A DNA stretch of 42,502 nucleotides from Oscillospiraceae bacterium (GTDB lineage: Bacteria; Bacillota; Clostridia; Oscillospirales; Oscillospiraceae). The first letter of the stretch is position 1; the number at the start of each line of letters is the position of its first letter. The position numbers and the translations under genes were made by a program. Under the pieces are notes generated by a model, which saw only the letters and a program-made list of their open reading frames with translations, was not told the DNA's origin and did no database searches. The DNA lies in assembly GCA_009787995.1 (NCBI GenBank), contig WQSH01000008.1, positions 1 through 42,502 of the forward strand. The letters are read 5' to 3'. This document shows positions 1-8,801 of this stretch, in pieces.

Positions 1-118
1 CCCTCGCAAGCCGGTCGGGTTTGCTGTGTTTTTTCGCTAGTACGGGTCTTGTCGCCCTACTTACGCAAAAAAACACAGCAAACCCGACCGGCAGCAGCTA
101 CCTAAGCTAAGTGTAACG
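1..118. repeat. Palindromic hairpin repeat, copy 1 (R1)
   Basis: A 24-bp perfect inverted repeat (left arm 11-34, right arm 68-91, CCGGTCGGG...CCCGACCGG) encloses a ~33-nt loop containing ACGGGTCTTGTCGCCCTAC. The same loop recurs near 6790, 8560 and 19050. It lies just beyond the stop codon of the diguanylate cyclase gene that ends at 124, so the transcript could fold into a very stable hairpin there and it may act as its terminator; that role is inferred. The left flank reaches the window edge, so the outer boundary cannot be defined. Confidence 0.8.
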
Positions 119-123
119 CCGAT

Positions 124-2376
124 TTAGATGCCGGGGAAGTTTTCTTCATTAAAGCCGACCACAGTGTTTTTTCCGGCTTTTTTTGCGTTATAGAGGGCTT
201 TGTCCGCATTGTTTATAATTTCAAACATGTCTGTGCAGTTAGCTGTTTTTGATGCCACTCCAAATGATACTGTGACGTTTACTTCCATCTCCTTAAATCG
301 GAATGCGGAGTCTGTAACATTTTTTTGAATCCTCCATGCGGTTTTTATCGCAGCTTCGTGGCTCACGCCCGGCAGCACAACCACAAATTCCTCTCCGCCA
401 TATCTTGCAAAAACCGTGTCTTCCTTCAAAACATGGCCAACTCTTGCGGCAAGCACCTTCAATACCCCATCTCCAAATAAATGCCCATAGGTATCATTGA
501 CCTTCTTAAAGTTGTCAATATCCATCATAATCAAAGAGTAGTCCAAATCTTCCGCCAGGCAATTTTGCAAGTCCTGATCCGCCGTCACCATAAAGTACCG
601 TCTGTTCCAAATGCCGGTCAGTTCATCCCTATTGGCTAAATCCCTCTGCACATTCTGAGTGAAAACGCTAGTGAACATGAGCCCCGCCGAAGCCAGTATG
701 TCCATTTCCTCATTTGTGAATGTGCGCTCTCTCTGGCAATCGTGGACGCTGAAAAAGCCTAATACCTTATCATTCAAGAACATCGGCAGCGTTGCGATGG
801 ACACAGCCTCAGACTTTCTAACTATAGGCTCAACGGATAGGGGCAGCTCAGAAATCGGCCCATTAGTTTTTGCTCCCAGCAAAAGGCGCTCAACCCATTC
901 CGAGTTGCTGTTAAAAGGATATTTAAACCCAATGGGGATAACCCTCTTTCGCTTTCCGACATCGCTCAACCAATAATGCCTAAGCACAAACTCCATCTCG
1001 CCGCCAACTTTTTCGTGGTGCCAAATCTGAACCCTATCCACATTAAGAAAACGCCCCAAAAGCTCCATCCCTGCATTTAGGCCTTCCAACGGGCTGTCAT
1101 CTCTGGTAGTGAGCAGAATTTCGGCAGCTTGAGTCAACGTGCCTAGCAGTTTGTCGTGGTACCTGAGCGAATTCTGGGCTTCCGAAATTGTGTGCGCCAG
1201 ATAACCTATTTCGTCGTCTCGATTCAACCCAAAGATTTCAGTGCCGCTGTCTGCTGCGGAGACTACCTTCGTGCTCTCAGTCAATTTGGATAATGGAACA
1301 AGTATCAAGCTCCTCATCAGAACGAAACCAATAAGTGCCATTATGCCCAGCACTGCGATAGAGCTCATAATCATAGGCGTGTAGAGCCCCTCAAAAACAT
1401 ATCCAAAACTGTTGGAAAGCACCAACACCGACCAATCTGTCCCTATGATAGGCGATATTCCTGCATAGCGGTAAACCCCACCTGCTTCCAAAGCTACAGC
1501 CGTAAAGTTGTGTGTGCCGGGCCTAAAAAATATATCGTCGTCCAGCACTTGCAGGTGCTCATTGATACTATCAGTCAAAATGAGGCTCTCTGCCGCTTCA
1601 GGCGGAGTTGCAAAAACCGGGATCCCCTCATAATCTACAACTAAAAGCCCTGCGCTGTCCGCACGTACATTGCCGACTCGGTCTATGATATACCCGCGCT
1701 TGGTGCCAACGTCGAAGTTGCCGAAAACTGCATCAAATATGTCATCAAAATTTGAGCCTGCGGTAACGACCCCCACTAAGCGCCCCTGGTAGTACATCCT
1801 GTGGTTAGACCATATATAATGCTCCCAATGCCCATCCCTCGGATGGGTGCGCTGGATGTTTAAGATAAACGGCTTTTCGGCGTCCCTGGTATCAAAAAAC
1901 CACTGGCTTGCAGCGCTTCCGTAGACAAGGGTCACCCAAGGCTCAAAATTTTCCAGCACCAAGTCGGTGGGGAAATAATAGCCGTGCAAGGATTCATAAA
2001 CAGTAAACATAAGATAGACATTGGGCGCAAAAACCGCATAACCCATTATTTCGTCAAACGCCATGCTCTTGCTTATAGGATTGCCTTCATCCCCAAGCCA
2101 TCTGGATATTGTGGTGGACCGGGCAATCTGCTGCATCAGCACAAAATGCTCATTTATTCCAATTTGGAAATTCGCAGCCGCTTCAATGGAATACTGCTGC
2201 GCCAGCCTTCGCGATGAGTCGTCGGCAATGCTCATAGACACTGAGCGTCCCAGCAACAATGTGATACCCACCGCCAGTGCGGGGATTACAAAAAACAATA
2301 TTTTGGCGCGGGTGGCGATTCGGCTTACGCGCCTTGACTTAAACGCCGGGCGTTCTGCAGTCACAGCTGTTGGCAC
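124..2376 (-). CDS. Membrane diguanylate cyclase (Cache-HAMP-GAF-GGDEF), copy A
   Basis: Predicted to make cyclic di-GMP from two GTP at the inner face of the membrane under control of an external sensor domain. A transmembrane helix near residues 25-48 is followed by a Cache-like extracellular domain, a second helix near 335-357, a HAMP-like linker, a GAF-type domain (about 420-575) and a C-terminal GGDEF domain. The active-site motif is intact as GGEEF (660-664), but the position of the inhibitory RxxD site reads KEDT, so product inhibition is probably absent. The GTG start at 2376 has AGGGAAGGA too close upstream; GTG at 2364 is an alternative. It is last of three genes with the paralogue at 2431 and the propeller protein at 4677. 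The input signal is unknown. Confidence 0.9.
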   Translation of the reverse strand: MPTAVTAERPAFKSRRVSRIATRAKILFFVIPALAVGITLLLGRSVSMSIADDSSRRLAQQYSIEAAANFQIGINEHFVLMQQIARSTTISRWLGDEGNPISKSMAFDEIMGYAVFAPNVYLMFTVYESLHGYYFPTDLVLENFEPWVTLVYGSAASQWFFDTRDAEKPFILNIQRTHPRDGHWEHYIWSNHRMYYQGRLVGVVTAGSNFDDIFDAVFGNFDVGTKRGYIIDRVGNVRADSAGLLVVDYEGIPVFATPPEAAESLILTDSINEHLQVLDDDIFFRPGTHNFTAVALEAGGVYRYAGISPIIGTDWSVLVLSNSFGYVFEGLYTPMIMSSIAVLGIMALIGFVLMRSLILVPLSKLTESTKVVSAADSGTEIFGLNRDDEIGYLAHTISEAQNSLRYHDKLLGTLTQAAEILLTTRDDSPLEGLNAGMELLGRFLNVDRVQIWHHEKVGGEMEFVLRHYWLSDVGKRKRVIPIGFKYPFNSNSEWVERLLLGAKTNGPISELPLSVEPIVRKSEAVSIATLPMFLNDKVLGFFSVHDCQRERTFTNEEMDILASAGLMFTSVFTQNVQRDLANRDELTGIWNRRYFMVTADQDLQNCLAEDLDYSLIMMDIDNFKKVNDTYGHLFGDGVLKVLAARVGHVLKEDTVFARYGGEEFVVVLPGVSHEAAIKTAWRIQKNVTDSAFRFKEMEVNVTVSFGVASKTANCTDMFEIINNADKALYNAKKAGKNTVVGFNEENFPGI

Positions 2377-2430
2377 ATCCTTCCCTAGTTAAGAGTGTTT
2401 TTGGTGCATGCATGTGGTGCGCAATGGGCG

Positions 2431-4653
2431 TCAGCTTATTTCGTCAAATCCAATCACCCTGTTTTTTCCGGCACTTTTTGCACTGTAAAGAGCCTTATCA
2501 GCGTTATTGAAAATCTCCAATAGTTCCGTATAGTCGGCTGTTTTGGACGCCACGCCAAATGAGGCAGTGACCCTCAAGCTCACGTCCCCGATGCGGAATG
2601 CAGCTTTTTCTATATTTTGCTTGATCCGCTGTGCGCTCTCCAGCGCATCTTCATAGCCCACGTCAGGCAGCGTAATCACAAACTCCTCGCCGCCATACCG
2701 TGCAATGAGCGTATTTTCCCTCAAAACATGGCGCATCCGCGCAGCTACTATCTTCAAGACCTCGTCTCCGATGGAATGGCCATAGGTGTCATTTATAAGT
2801 TTAAAATTGTCGAGATCAACTATAATCAATGAAAAGTCCTGATTTTCGGCCAAGCAGTTTTGCAAGTCCTGATCTGCCTTTGTCATAAAATAGCGTCTGC
2901 TCTGAACGCCGGTCAGCGCATCCGTATGAGCTGCCTCCCTTTGAATGCTTTGGTTAAAGACGCTGGTAAACATAAGCCCCGCCGAAACCAGAATGTCCAT
3001 CTCATCCTTTGAATACGTCCGCTCACGCTGGGAGTCGTGGATACTAAAGAAGCCTATAATCTCATCATTTATTAGTAAAGGCAACATCAAAACAGATGTG
3101 GATATATCCCCAAATGACGCCTCGACAGATGGATGCAGCCCTGAAATCGGGCCATTGATGCTGTCGCCCTGCAAAAGGTTTTCAAGCCATTCTGGGCTCC
3201 TGTCGTCGAAAAACACCATCCCTGGGGGGATTTCCTGGCGTTGGCTTTCTTCGGCGCTTACCCACTCGTACCGCAACACAAAGTACAGCTCGTCGCCTAT
3301 CTCCTCTTGGCGCCAAATCTGAACCCGGCCTGCATCCAAATTACGCCCTAATATTTCCATCCCGCTAATGAGGGCGCCCATAGCATCTTCCTCTTTTGAG
3401 GTAAGCAGCACCTCTGTGGCCCGATTCACAGTATCGAGCAACTTTGTGCGGTGCTCAAGCAACTCGCGCGCCTGCCTCTCTTTTTCCAGGGTCTCTCTGA
3501 GTTCCCTTAGCATGTGCGCAATTGTCCTAGACAATTCCCCAAATTCGTCATCCCGCTGCTCTCCAAAAACCTTGTGGCCTTTCTCATAAAGCGTATCTAC
3601 TTGCGAAACGCTTATAGCAAGCTTGGCAAGCGGTTTAAGCACACTGCGGCGCATCACGATAATGTTGACTAACACGTACAGAGTAAGCGCAATCATAAAC
3701 GTGCTTAAAAGCGGCAGCATATACCCTATGCGAAACAGCGCTGTGCTATCAAAGAGCGTGACTATCATCCAGTCCGAATTTGCAATGGGGGCTATTGCGG
3801 CATAAGCGAAACTCTCGCCCAGAAGCCGAACTACCTTCGGCTGGGACTCGACAGTAAAGAAACGCTCGCTGCTCCCGACAAAGCTATCCACATATCCGCC
3901 CAAAGCGGCAACAACGCTGCTGATATGGAACAGCTCCTCCTCCAAGTAACTGAAGTGCCCAAGCTCGTCACTCCCCAAATGGATAAATCCCTTGCTGTCT
4001 ATTACATACCCTCTGATATGATTTTCATCAAATTGCCCGAACATATGGTAAATTATGTCTTCTATATTAAAGGATGCACATAGGACCCCTACTGTCCTAC
4101 CATCGTGGACTACTCTGTGATTTGCCCAAACGCGCCACCTGTGGACAATTTTATCGACGTCAATATTAAATAGGACTTCACTATCCGAATTAACCAATTC
4201 AAAGAACCACTCATCCATCGGGTCATTTTCCGCCAGCTTTCCATATGGCGCAAATTCACCTATTCCCGTGGCCAAATCGATGGTGTACTCGTTTAGGGAG
4301 TCAACAATGGCAAAATAAAACTCTGCATTTTCGAACGAATCCAAAGAGCTGGAAAGCTCATCAAAAGCCGCTTGCCTTTTATCCATGTTTCCCTCATCGG
4401 CAAACCACTCCTGCACAGCTTCCGTGCTTGCAACTCTGCGAAGCAGCGCCACATCACCGTTTACATGCCCCATAAAGCTGCCTATAGATTCAAGCGAGTG
4501 AATATAGGCAAGCCTCATTGACGCTGTCACAGAGACTCTGTTCATCGCAATCGCTGCCGCTACGGCAGCTACCACAATTACCAAAACCAAAATGCCCAGA
4601 TTTAATAAAAGGACGCGCTTGGACAGCCTGGATGGACGCTTTGTTTTCTTCAC
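2431..4653 (-). CDS. Membrane diguanylate cyclase (Cache-HAMP-GAF-GGDEF), copy B
   Basis: Full-length paralogue of the next gene with the same architecture: N-terminal helix, extracellular Cache-like sensor, second helix, HAMP/coiled linker, GAF-like domain and GGDEF domain with an intact GGEEF motif near the C-terminus. The I-site position reads RENT instead of RxxD, so feedback inhibition is probably lost here too. GAF and GGDEF parts are much closer between the two copies than the extracellular parts, which fits duplication followed by sensor divergence. GTG at 4653 is chosen because GGAAGTG lies seven bases upstream; an in-frame GTG at 4668 would add five residues. It starts 23 bases after the propeller gene stops, so it is probably co-transcribed with it. 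Confidence 0.88.
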   Translation of the reverse strand: MKKTKRPSRLSKRVLLLNLGILVLVIVVAAVAAAIAMNRVSVTASMRLAYIHSLESIGSFMGHVNGDVALLRRVASTEAVQEWFADEGNMDKRQAAFDELSSSLDSFENAEFYFAIVDSLNEYTIDLATGIGEFAPYGKLAENDPMDEWFFELVNSDSEVLFNIDVDKIVHRWRVWANHRVVHDGRTVGVLCASFNIEDIIYHMFGQFDENHIRGYVIDSKGFIHLGSDELGHFSYLEEELFHISSVVAALGGYVDSFVGSSERFFTVESQPKVVRLLGESFAYAAIAPIANSDWMIVTLFDSTALFRIGYMLPLLSTFMIALTLYVLVNIIVMRRSVLKPLAKLAISVSQVDTLYEKGHKVFGEQRDDEFGELSRTIAHMLRELRETLEKERQARELLEHRTKLLDTVNRATEVLLTSKEEDAMGALISGMEILGRNLDAGRVQIWRQEEIGDELYFVLRYEWVSAEESQRQEIPPGMVFFDDRSPEWLENLLQGDSINGPISGLHPSVEASFGDISTSVLMLPLLINDEIIGFFSIHDSQRERTYSKDEMDILVSAGLMFTSVFNQSIQREAAHTDALTGVQSRRYFMTKADQDLQNCLAENQDFSLIIVDLDNFKLINDTYGHSIGDEVLKIVAARMRHVLRENTLIARYGGEEFVITLPDVGYEDALESAQRIKQNIEKAAFRIGDVSLRVTASFGVASKTADYTELLEIFNNADKALYSAKSAGKNRVIGFDEIS

Positions 4654-4676
4654 ATCATTCACTTCCACAACATAAC

Positions 4677-6629
4677 CTACATAATTTCTATGCCGAAGAT
4701 TCGTTGCCCACGTGTCCCTACTACAAGAAAATTGCCGAAAACAGCGGGCGTTGCCTCTATATTCGAACCTAAGCTAATCCTGTATAATACCTCCCCAGTG
4801 GTTCCCCGGATCAGGTACAGATTGCCTGCCGAGTCTCCTACAATTATAAACCCCCTGCCGTCTTCTGTGTAAACGGCGACAGGTGAACTCCAGCCAAAGC
4901 GAGGCATAGTGTTTTCCCATACAATTTCGCCGCTTTGCCTATCGAAAGCTACCAGCACTCCGCCGCCTCCGCGCCCGGCCACCATGGCGACCCAGAAAAT
5001 GACGATGTCCGACAAGTCGTGCTTCCCGACGATAGGGGTCGCCATCACTCCGCCATTCACGCGCGGGTTGTAGTAGCATCGGTATGAATGCTGCCACAGC
5101 ACTTCTCCATTTGAAGCATCAAGCTTACGGATAAACGCTCTCCCGCCGCTGCCTTGCAAGTCTACCTGAGTTCCTGTGTATAGCACCAGCCTTTGATTCT
5201 CTTCTTCCCAGTCCAGCACTATGCTGGCATCCGTGTCGTCCCCGGCATCGAACACCCAGACAGGCTCAAGCGTCCGTAAGTCTAGGCATTGTATTATGCC
5301 GCTGTTGTCAGCGAAGAAAAGGTAGTGGGAAAATGCCGCCGGAGAGTTTTCTGTACCTAATCTCCTGCTGCCTGTATGTCGATAACGAGAGATTACCGGG
5401 TCAATCGACACTGTGCCCACCTCCCGGTCGAAATCAGTATTTAGCTCAATGCTGTAGAGCACCCCATTTTCTCCGGCCAATATCATCCTGTCGTTTGCCG
5501 AGTCAATCAGGGGGTTTCCGTCAAATGCTCCCCACCCTCGCCTTGAGAAGGGGTCGAGCCCGTTAATGAAAAACAACTCACTGCCGTCTATCAAGGAAAA
5601 GAAGTAGTAGCCAAAACGGTTGGTGCGCATCTGATCCCCCTGTCCCACATACAAAAGCGGGTAGCCGCGCGGGTCCACGGTCACGCCGCCCTTTATTGGT
5701 TCGCCCAAATGGATCGGCGGACGCGTAGGTTCCCCGGTTTTTAGCTCAAAGAAGTAGATATTTCCGTCCAATGTGCCATAAATGACTTCAATAAGCCCTT
5801 CTTTTTCGCGTTTGTCCGGGAATAGGTTCATCATCTGCTGAATTTCAAAATCCCATTGCACGATGGCGGGCTGCCCTGACCAGCCTACTCCGGTCCATCT
5901 CCTCACTGTGCTATGCACTTGCTCGCAGCCCTCTTCTGTGCAGCCTGCTTCCGCACAAGAAATTACAGTCCGTCTTTCCGTGCTGCCAATGGTTAATTGA
6001 TACCTAATTGCCAGCCTTTGCTCTACAATGTCGGCTGTCCCCCACGAGCCGCCGTTACGGAAGTTATTGCCGCGAAATGTTGTGATGCCCAGGGATGTGT
6101 ATGATTCCGGCATGCCAAAGTGTACGGGGTATAGCGACCCTTCAATTCGGTTGTCAAATGCAAACCTGGCAAAATTTTCTGGATTGGTTTCTGGCAGGCT
6201 ATGCGGCTCAAACAGCTCATACGGCGCAGGGGCCTGGGCGAGCTCCGCATCTATGACAGTGCCCAACCCATGGTCTGTCTCAGGCTCAAGGTCTGCCTCA
6301 GGCTCAATCGCCAATTCAGTCTCTGGCTCTGATTCTTGCCCCAGCGAGTACTCTGCTTCAGGCGCATAGTAGGCGAGGGGCACTGACTCTACGTTCGCAT
6401 TTAGCACCACATACTCCGGCTCGTCTAAATGCTGTTCTGCATCTTCCGGCATTGGCGCAGCCTGGAGTTTGCGCACACCGTTTTCTCGCCCGACGGACAC
6501 AAGCGCAGATACAAGCGTCGACACACCCGCTATCATCAAAATCACGATGCCAAGGAGAACAAAAAATTTCTTTGTAACCACGTATTTCTGTCTTTTTCTC
6601 ATCTTTATAATGTCGTTTTTGTTATTCAT
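4677..6629 (-). CDS. Membrane-anchored PQQ-type beta-propeller protein
   Basis: The short basic N-terminus is followed by one hydrophobic helix (FVLLGIVILMIAGVSTLV) without a lipobox, so the protein is probably anchored with the rest outside. A Glu/Pro-rich low-complexity linker (EPETELAIEPEADLEPET) follows, then a large domain with repeated blades of the type 'GEVLWQHSY', 'GEIVWENTM' and 'GNLYLIRGTTGEVLY', typical of PQQ/quinoprotein-like propellers. Many family members bind no PQQ and act as scaffolds, so enzyme activity should not be assumed. ATG at 6629 is preferred: AGGTG lies upstream, and the ATG at 6659 overlaps the likely -10 box. As first gene before two diguanylate cyclases it may supply an extracellular input to them; this is inferred only from position. 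Confidence 0.82.
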   Translation of the reverse strand: MNNKNDIIKMRKRQKYVVTKKFFVLLGIVILMIAGVSTLVSALVSVGRENGVRKLQAAPMPEDAEQHLDEPEYVVLNANVESVPLAYYAPEAEYSLGQESEPETELAIEPEADLEPETDHGLGTVIDAELAQAPAPYELFEPHSLPETNPENFARFAFDNRIEGSLYPVHFGMPESYTSLGITTFRGNNFRNGGSWGTADIVEQRLAIRYQLTIGSTERRTVISCAEAGCTEEGCEQVHSTVRRWTGVGWSGQPAIVQWDFEIQQMMNLFPDKREKEGLIEVIYGTLDGNIYFFELKTGEPTRPPIHLGEPIKGGVTVDPRGYPLLYVGQGDQMRTNRFGYYFFSLIDGSELFFINGLDPFSRRGWGAFDGNPLIDSANDRMILAGENGVLYSIELNTDFDREVGTVSIDPVISRYRHTGSRRLGTENSPAAFSHYLFFADNSGIIQCLDLRTLEPVWVFDAGDDTDASIVLDWEEENQRLVLYTGTQVDLQGSGGRAFIRKLDASNGEVLWQHSYRCYYNPRVNGGVMATPIVGKHDLSDIVIFWVAMVAGRGGGGVLVAFDRQSGEIVWENTMPRFGWSSPVAVYTEDGRGFIIVGDSAGNLYLIRGTTGEVLYRISLGSNIEATPAVFGNFLVVGTRGQRIFGIEIM

Positions 6630-6657
6630 ACTTGTTACACCTACGCTTATTCCGGCC

Positions 6658-6687
6658 ATTCTAACACACTTCTATTTGACATGGCAA
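6658..6687 (-). promoter_or_regulatory. Promoter of the propeller/diguanylate cyclase operon
   Basis: On the minus strand TTGCCA (6687-6682), an 18-base spacer and TAGAAT (6663-6658) form a good sigma-A-type promoter. The start point would fall near 6651, downstream of the ATG at 6659, which supports translation from 6629. Confidence 0.55.
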
Positions 6688-6739
6688 GACTTTTGCGCAA
6701 AACCATCGAATCATTTTACAATTGTGTTTGCTAGGCGCT

Positions 6740-6868
6740 CACCTGCAAACTATCCGCTGATTCCGGTCAATTTACTGCTTTTTTTTCGCTAGTACGGGTC
6801 TTGTCGCCCTACTTATGCGAAAAAACACAGCAAACCGCCCGGCCCGCCTGGCATCAGCTACCCTGTGA
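6740..6868. repeat. Palindromic hairpin repeat, copy 2 (R2)
   Basis: Starts with CACCTGCAAACTATCCGCTG, contains the constant loop CGCTAGTACGGGTCTTGTCG (6787-6806) followed by GCGAAAAAACACAGCAAACC, and ends with CAGCTACCCTGTG. It fills most of the 6688-6930 gap between divergent genes. No ORF with a plausible start is seen inside. Confidence 0.75.
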
Positions 6869-6932
6869 CTTGCCGCCCGATTGAATTTAGAATGAACTTT
6901 CTATTAAGTCATGCGTTGTTGGCTGCAATGTA

Positions 6933-6941
6933 TGCTATTAT
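6933..6941 (+). promoter_or_regulatory. Possible extended -10 promoter of the epimerase gene
   Basis: TGCTATTAT is an extended -10 motif 56 bases before the chosen start; no good -35 box is seen at normal spacing. Confidence 0.35.
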
Positions 6942-6996
6942 CATTTTGCAGTGAGAAATGGTTTCGAGCCTCGGTGTCCTTAGGGGAGGGGATTTC

Positions 6997-8010
6997 ATGA
7001 CACTTCAAGACATTCAGCCCATATATATTGTCACAGGCTCTGCCGGGCACTTGGGCGGCGAGATTGTCCGCAAGTTAAATGAGCAGGGGAAAGCCGTGTA
7101 TGCCCTATGCTTGCCAAATGAGCCTCATTTGCCTTTTGGTGAGCATATTCAGGTTTTCTACGGCGACGTTTGTGATGCTGGCAGCCTGTCCGACATATTT
7201 GAGCGCTCTACAGGCCGCCCGATTTTTGTAATCCATTGCGCAGGGGTTGTTTCGATTTCATCCAAGTTTGAGCAAAGGGTCTATGATGTAAATGTTTCTG
7301 GAACTAAGAACATTATTTCCCTTTGCGAAAAGCATGGCGCAGAAAAGCTCGTTTATGTTAGCTCTGTCCATGCTATTCCCGAACTTCCTGCGGGAGAGGT
7401 GATTTCTGAGGTTGACCGCTTCTCGCCTGGGGATGTCGTCGGGCTATACGCCAAAACTAAAGCGGAAGCGACTGAGTGCGTCCTTGACTATGCAAAGCGT
7501 GGCTTTAACGCCAGCATTTTGCATCCATCGGGCATATCAGGCCCGGGCGACTTTGGCAAGGGCCATATAACTCAGCTTGTCATTGACTATTGCAAGGGCG
7601 GCTTGACAAGCGGAATTGCCGGCGGTTATGATTTTGTGGATGTGCGGGATGTCGCAGCGGGCGTTTTGTCCTGTTGCGAAAATGGGCGGAGCGGCGAGTG
7701 CTATATCCTATCCGGGCATTTTTTCAAAGTGTATGATTTGCTGCACCTGCTGCACGAAATCACCGGAAAAAAAGAAATACGGCGCATTCTGCCTCTGTGG
7801 TTTGTGAGGCTCACTGCGCCGCTTTGCGAGATTTACTATAAAATCCTGAGGCAACCGCCATTGTTTACCTCGTATTCAATCTATACTTTGAGCACGAATG
7901 CGCACTTCAGCCACGAAAAGGCTACTGTGGAATTGGGGTACACTTCCCGCCCAATGAGGCAAACGCTTGAGGACACCATTGCTTGGCTGAGGGCAAACCA
8001 CAGGGTATAG
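6997..8010 (+). CDS. NAD(P)-dependent epimerase/dehydratase (extended SDR)
   Basis: A Rossmann-fold oxidoreductase of the extended short-chain family. The N-terminal cofactor motif is TGSAGHLGG, then a conserved Asp in 'YGDVCDAGSL', the 'HCAGVVS' turn, the catalytic Ser in 'YVSSVHAI', and YAKTK carrying the Tyr and Lys of the active site. Such proteins oxidise, epimerise or reduce nucleotide sugars, sterol-like or flavonoid-like hydroxyls; the substrate cannot be read from the sequence. ATG at 6997 is preferred over 6958 because AGGGGAGGGG lies six bases upstream. It is monocistronic: the next gene is convergent, 43 bases away. Confidence 0.85.
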   Translation: MTLQDIQPIYIVTGSAGHLGGEIVRKLNEQGKAVYALCLPNEPHLPFGEHIQVFYGDVCDAGSLSDIFERSTGRPIFVIHCAGVVSISSKFEQRVYDVNVSGTKNIISLCEKHGAEKLVYVSSVHAIPELPAGEVISEVDRFSPGDVVGLYAKTKAEATECVLDYAKRGFNASILHPSGISGPGDFGKGHITQLVIDYCKGGLTSGIAGGYDFVDVRDVAAGVLSCCENGRSGECYILSGHFFKVYDLLHLLHEITGKKEIRRILPLWFVRLTAPLCEIYYKILRQPPLFTSYSIYTLSTNAHFSHEKATVELGYTSRPMRQTLEDTIAWLRANHRV

Positions 8011-8053
8011 CCACACCCTATGACCGCAATGCCGAAATGCGCCCTCAGGTGCC

Positions 8054-8284
8054 TTAGTCGGCAAAGTTTTCTGTCACAATGCAGCTGCCGTCGCTGTTGG
8101 CTTGGATAGCTTCTTCGCTTTGCATCTGCCGAATTATCGTCAGCATCTGCAGGTAGCTGTCCTCGCCGCTGTATCTGCTTGCTTCTAGCATGTTGTTAAA
8201 TCCAATCATCCTACCGTTGTTGACCATCTTTCTTATTGGGTAGTATTTGAAGAAATCTGCCCAATACCTTTCTCTTTCGGTCAT
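8054..8284 (-). CDS. Small uncharacterised protein, 76 residues
   Basis: Short acidic soluble protein, not recognised. It is believable as a gene because GAGGGGGTGACATC directly precedes the ATG. It begins MTERERYWADFFKYY and has an internal 'NNGRMIGFNNMLEASRYSG' segment followed by a helical stretch with two Met-Leu pairs; it has no signal peptide, membrane helix or metal motif. It lies between the convergent epimerase gene and tRNA-Val on the same strand. Confidence 0.6.
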   Translation of the reverse strand: MTERERYWADFFKYYPIRKMVNNGRMIGFNNMLEASRYSGEDSYLQMLTIIRQMQSEEAIQANSDGSCIVTENFAD

Positions 8285-8340
8285 GATGTCACCCCCTCGT
8301 CAGTCCGGTGCAACTGTTTAGCTTGCAGGTTTTTTATCTA

Positions 8341-8417
8341 TGGTGGAGACTAATGGACTCGAACCATCGACCTCTCGCGTGTGAGGCGAGCGCTCTAACC
8401 AGCTGAGCTAAGCCTCC
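8341..8417 (-). tRNA. tRNA-Val (anticodon CAC)
   Basis: Complete cloverleaf on the minus strand: acceptor stem GGAGGCT/AGTCTCC with one G-U pair, anticodon stem CTCGC/GCGAG with loop CTCACAC (anticodon CAC), T-loop GGTTCGAGTCC and an encoded CCA end. Confidence 0.95.
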
Positions 8418-8494
8418 ATTAGGATAAGTATATTGCTGGTCTCGTGATATGTCAATAATTTATTTTGACAACAAATTGCACCTTTAATTCTTTG

Positions 8495-8634
8495 GTTACA
8501 GTTCACACGTCGCTTGCCAACCGGCCGAAATGGTCAATTTACTACGCTTTTCCGCTAGAACGAGTCTTGTCGCCCTACTTACGCGAAAAAAGCGTAGCAA
8601 ACAGCCCATTCCGGGCTACCCTGTGAAGTGTAAC
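8495..8634. repeat. Palindromic hairpin repeat, copy 3 (R3), most divergent
   Basis: Carries the constant loop as CGCTAGAACGAGTCTTGTCG. Outer ends GTTACAGTTCACA (8495-8507) and TGTGAAGTGTAAC (8622-8634) pair at 12 of 13 positions. The inner stem is CTACGC/GCGTAG where the other copies have CTGTG/CACAG, so both arms changed together. Confidence 0.75.
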
Positions 8635-8646
8635 ATTCTTTGCTGG

Positions 8647-8695
8647 TTGCTACTCAGCGCCTGCTATCAGTCCGGCATCGAGAAGCCTGCACACA
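8647..8695. repeat. Second short repeat family, copy 1 (R5)
   Basis: GCTACTCAGCGCCTGCTATC followed by AGTCCGGCATCGAGAAGCCT and GCACAC is repeated nearly unchanged at about 41962-42007 and in diverged form at 31461-31508. It lies between R3 and the promoter at 8714. Confidence 0.7.
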
Positions 8696-8713
8696 CAATA
8701 TCCCCAAAATTCT

Positions 8714-8742
8714 TTGACTTTAACCCAATGTAATGATAAAAT
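8714..8742 (+). promoter_or_regulatory. Promoter of adaptor/permease operon 1
   Basis: TTGACT (8714-8719), 17-base spacer, TAAAAT (8737-8742). The same boxes, spacing and AATGATAAAAT end occur upstream of the paralogous operon 2 on the minus strand (31424-31396). Confidence 0.75.
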
Positions 8743-8801
8743 TTAAGGCGTATTTTTTTCGCCCTCCCATCACGCCCAAAAATTCTGCAAGGTGACGTTT
8801 A

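Noticed and set aside
1-118. CRISPR array
   Set aside because: The repeats are dispersed by kilobases and each is a single palindrome; there are no regular spacers and no cas genes.
6740-6868. Insertion sequence
   Set aside because: The repeat copies are about 130 bp and contain no transposase ORF; none is found elsewhere in the window.
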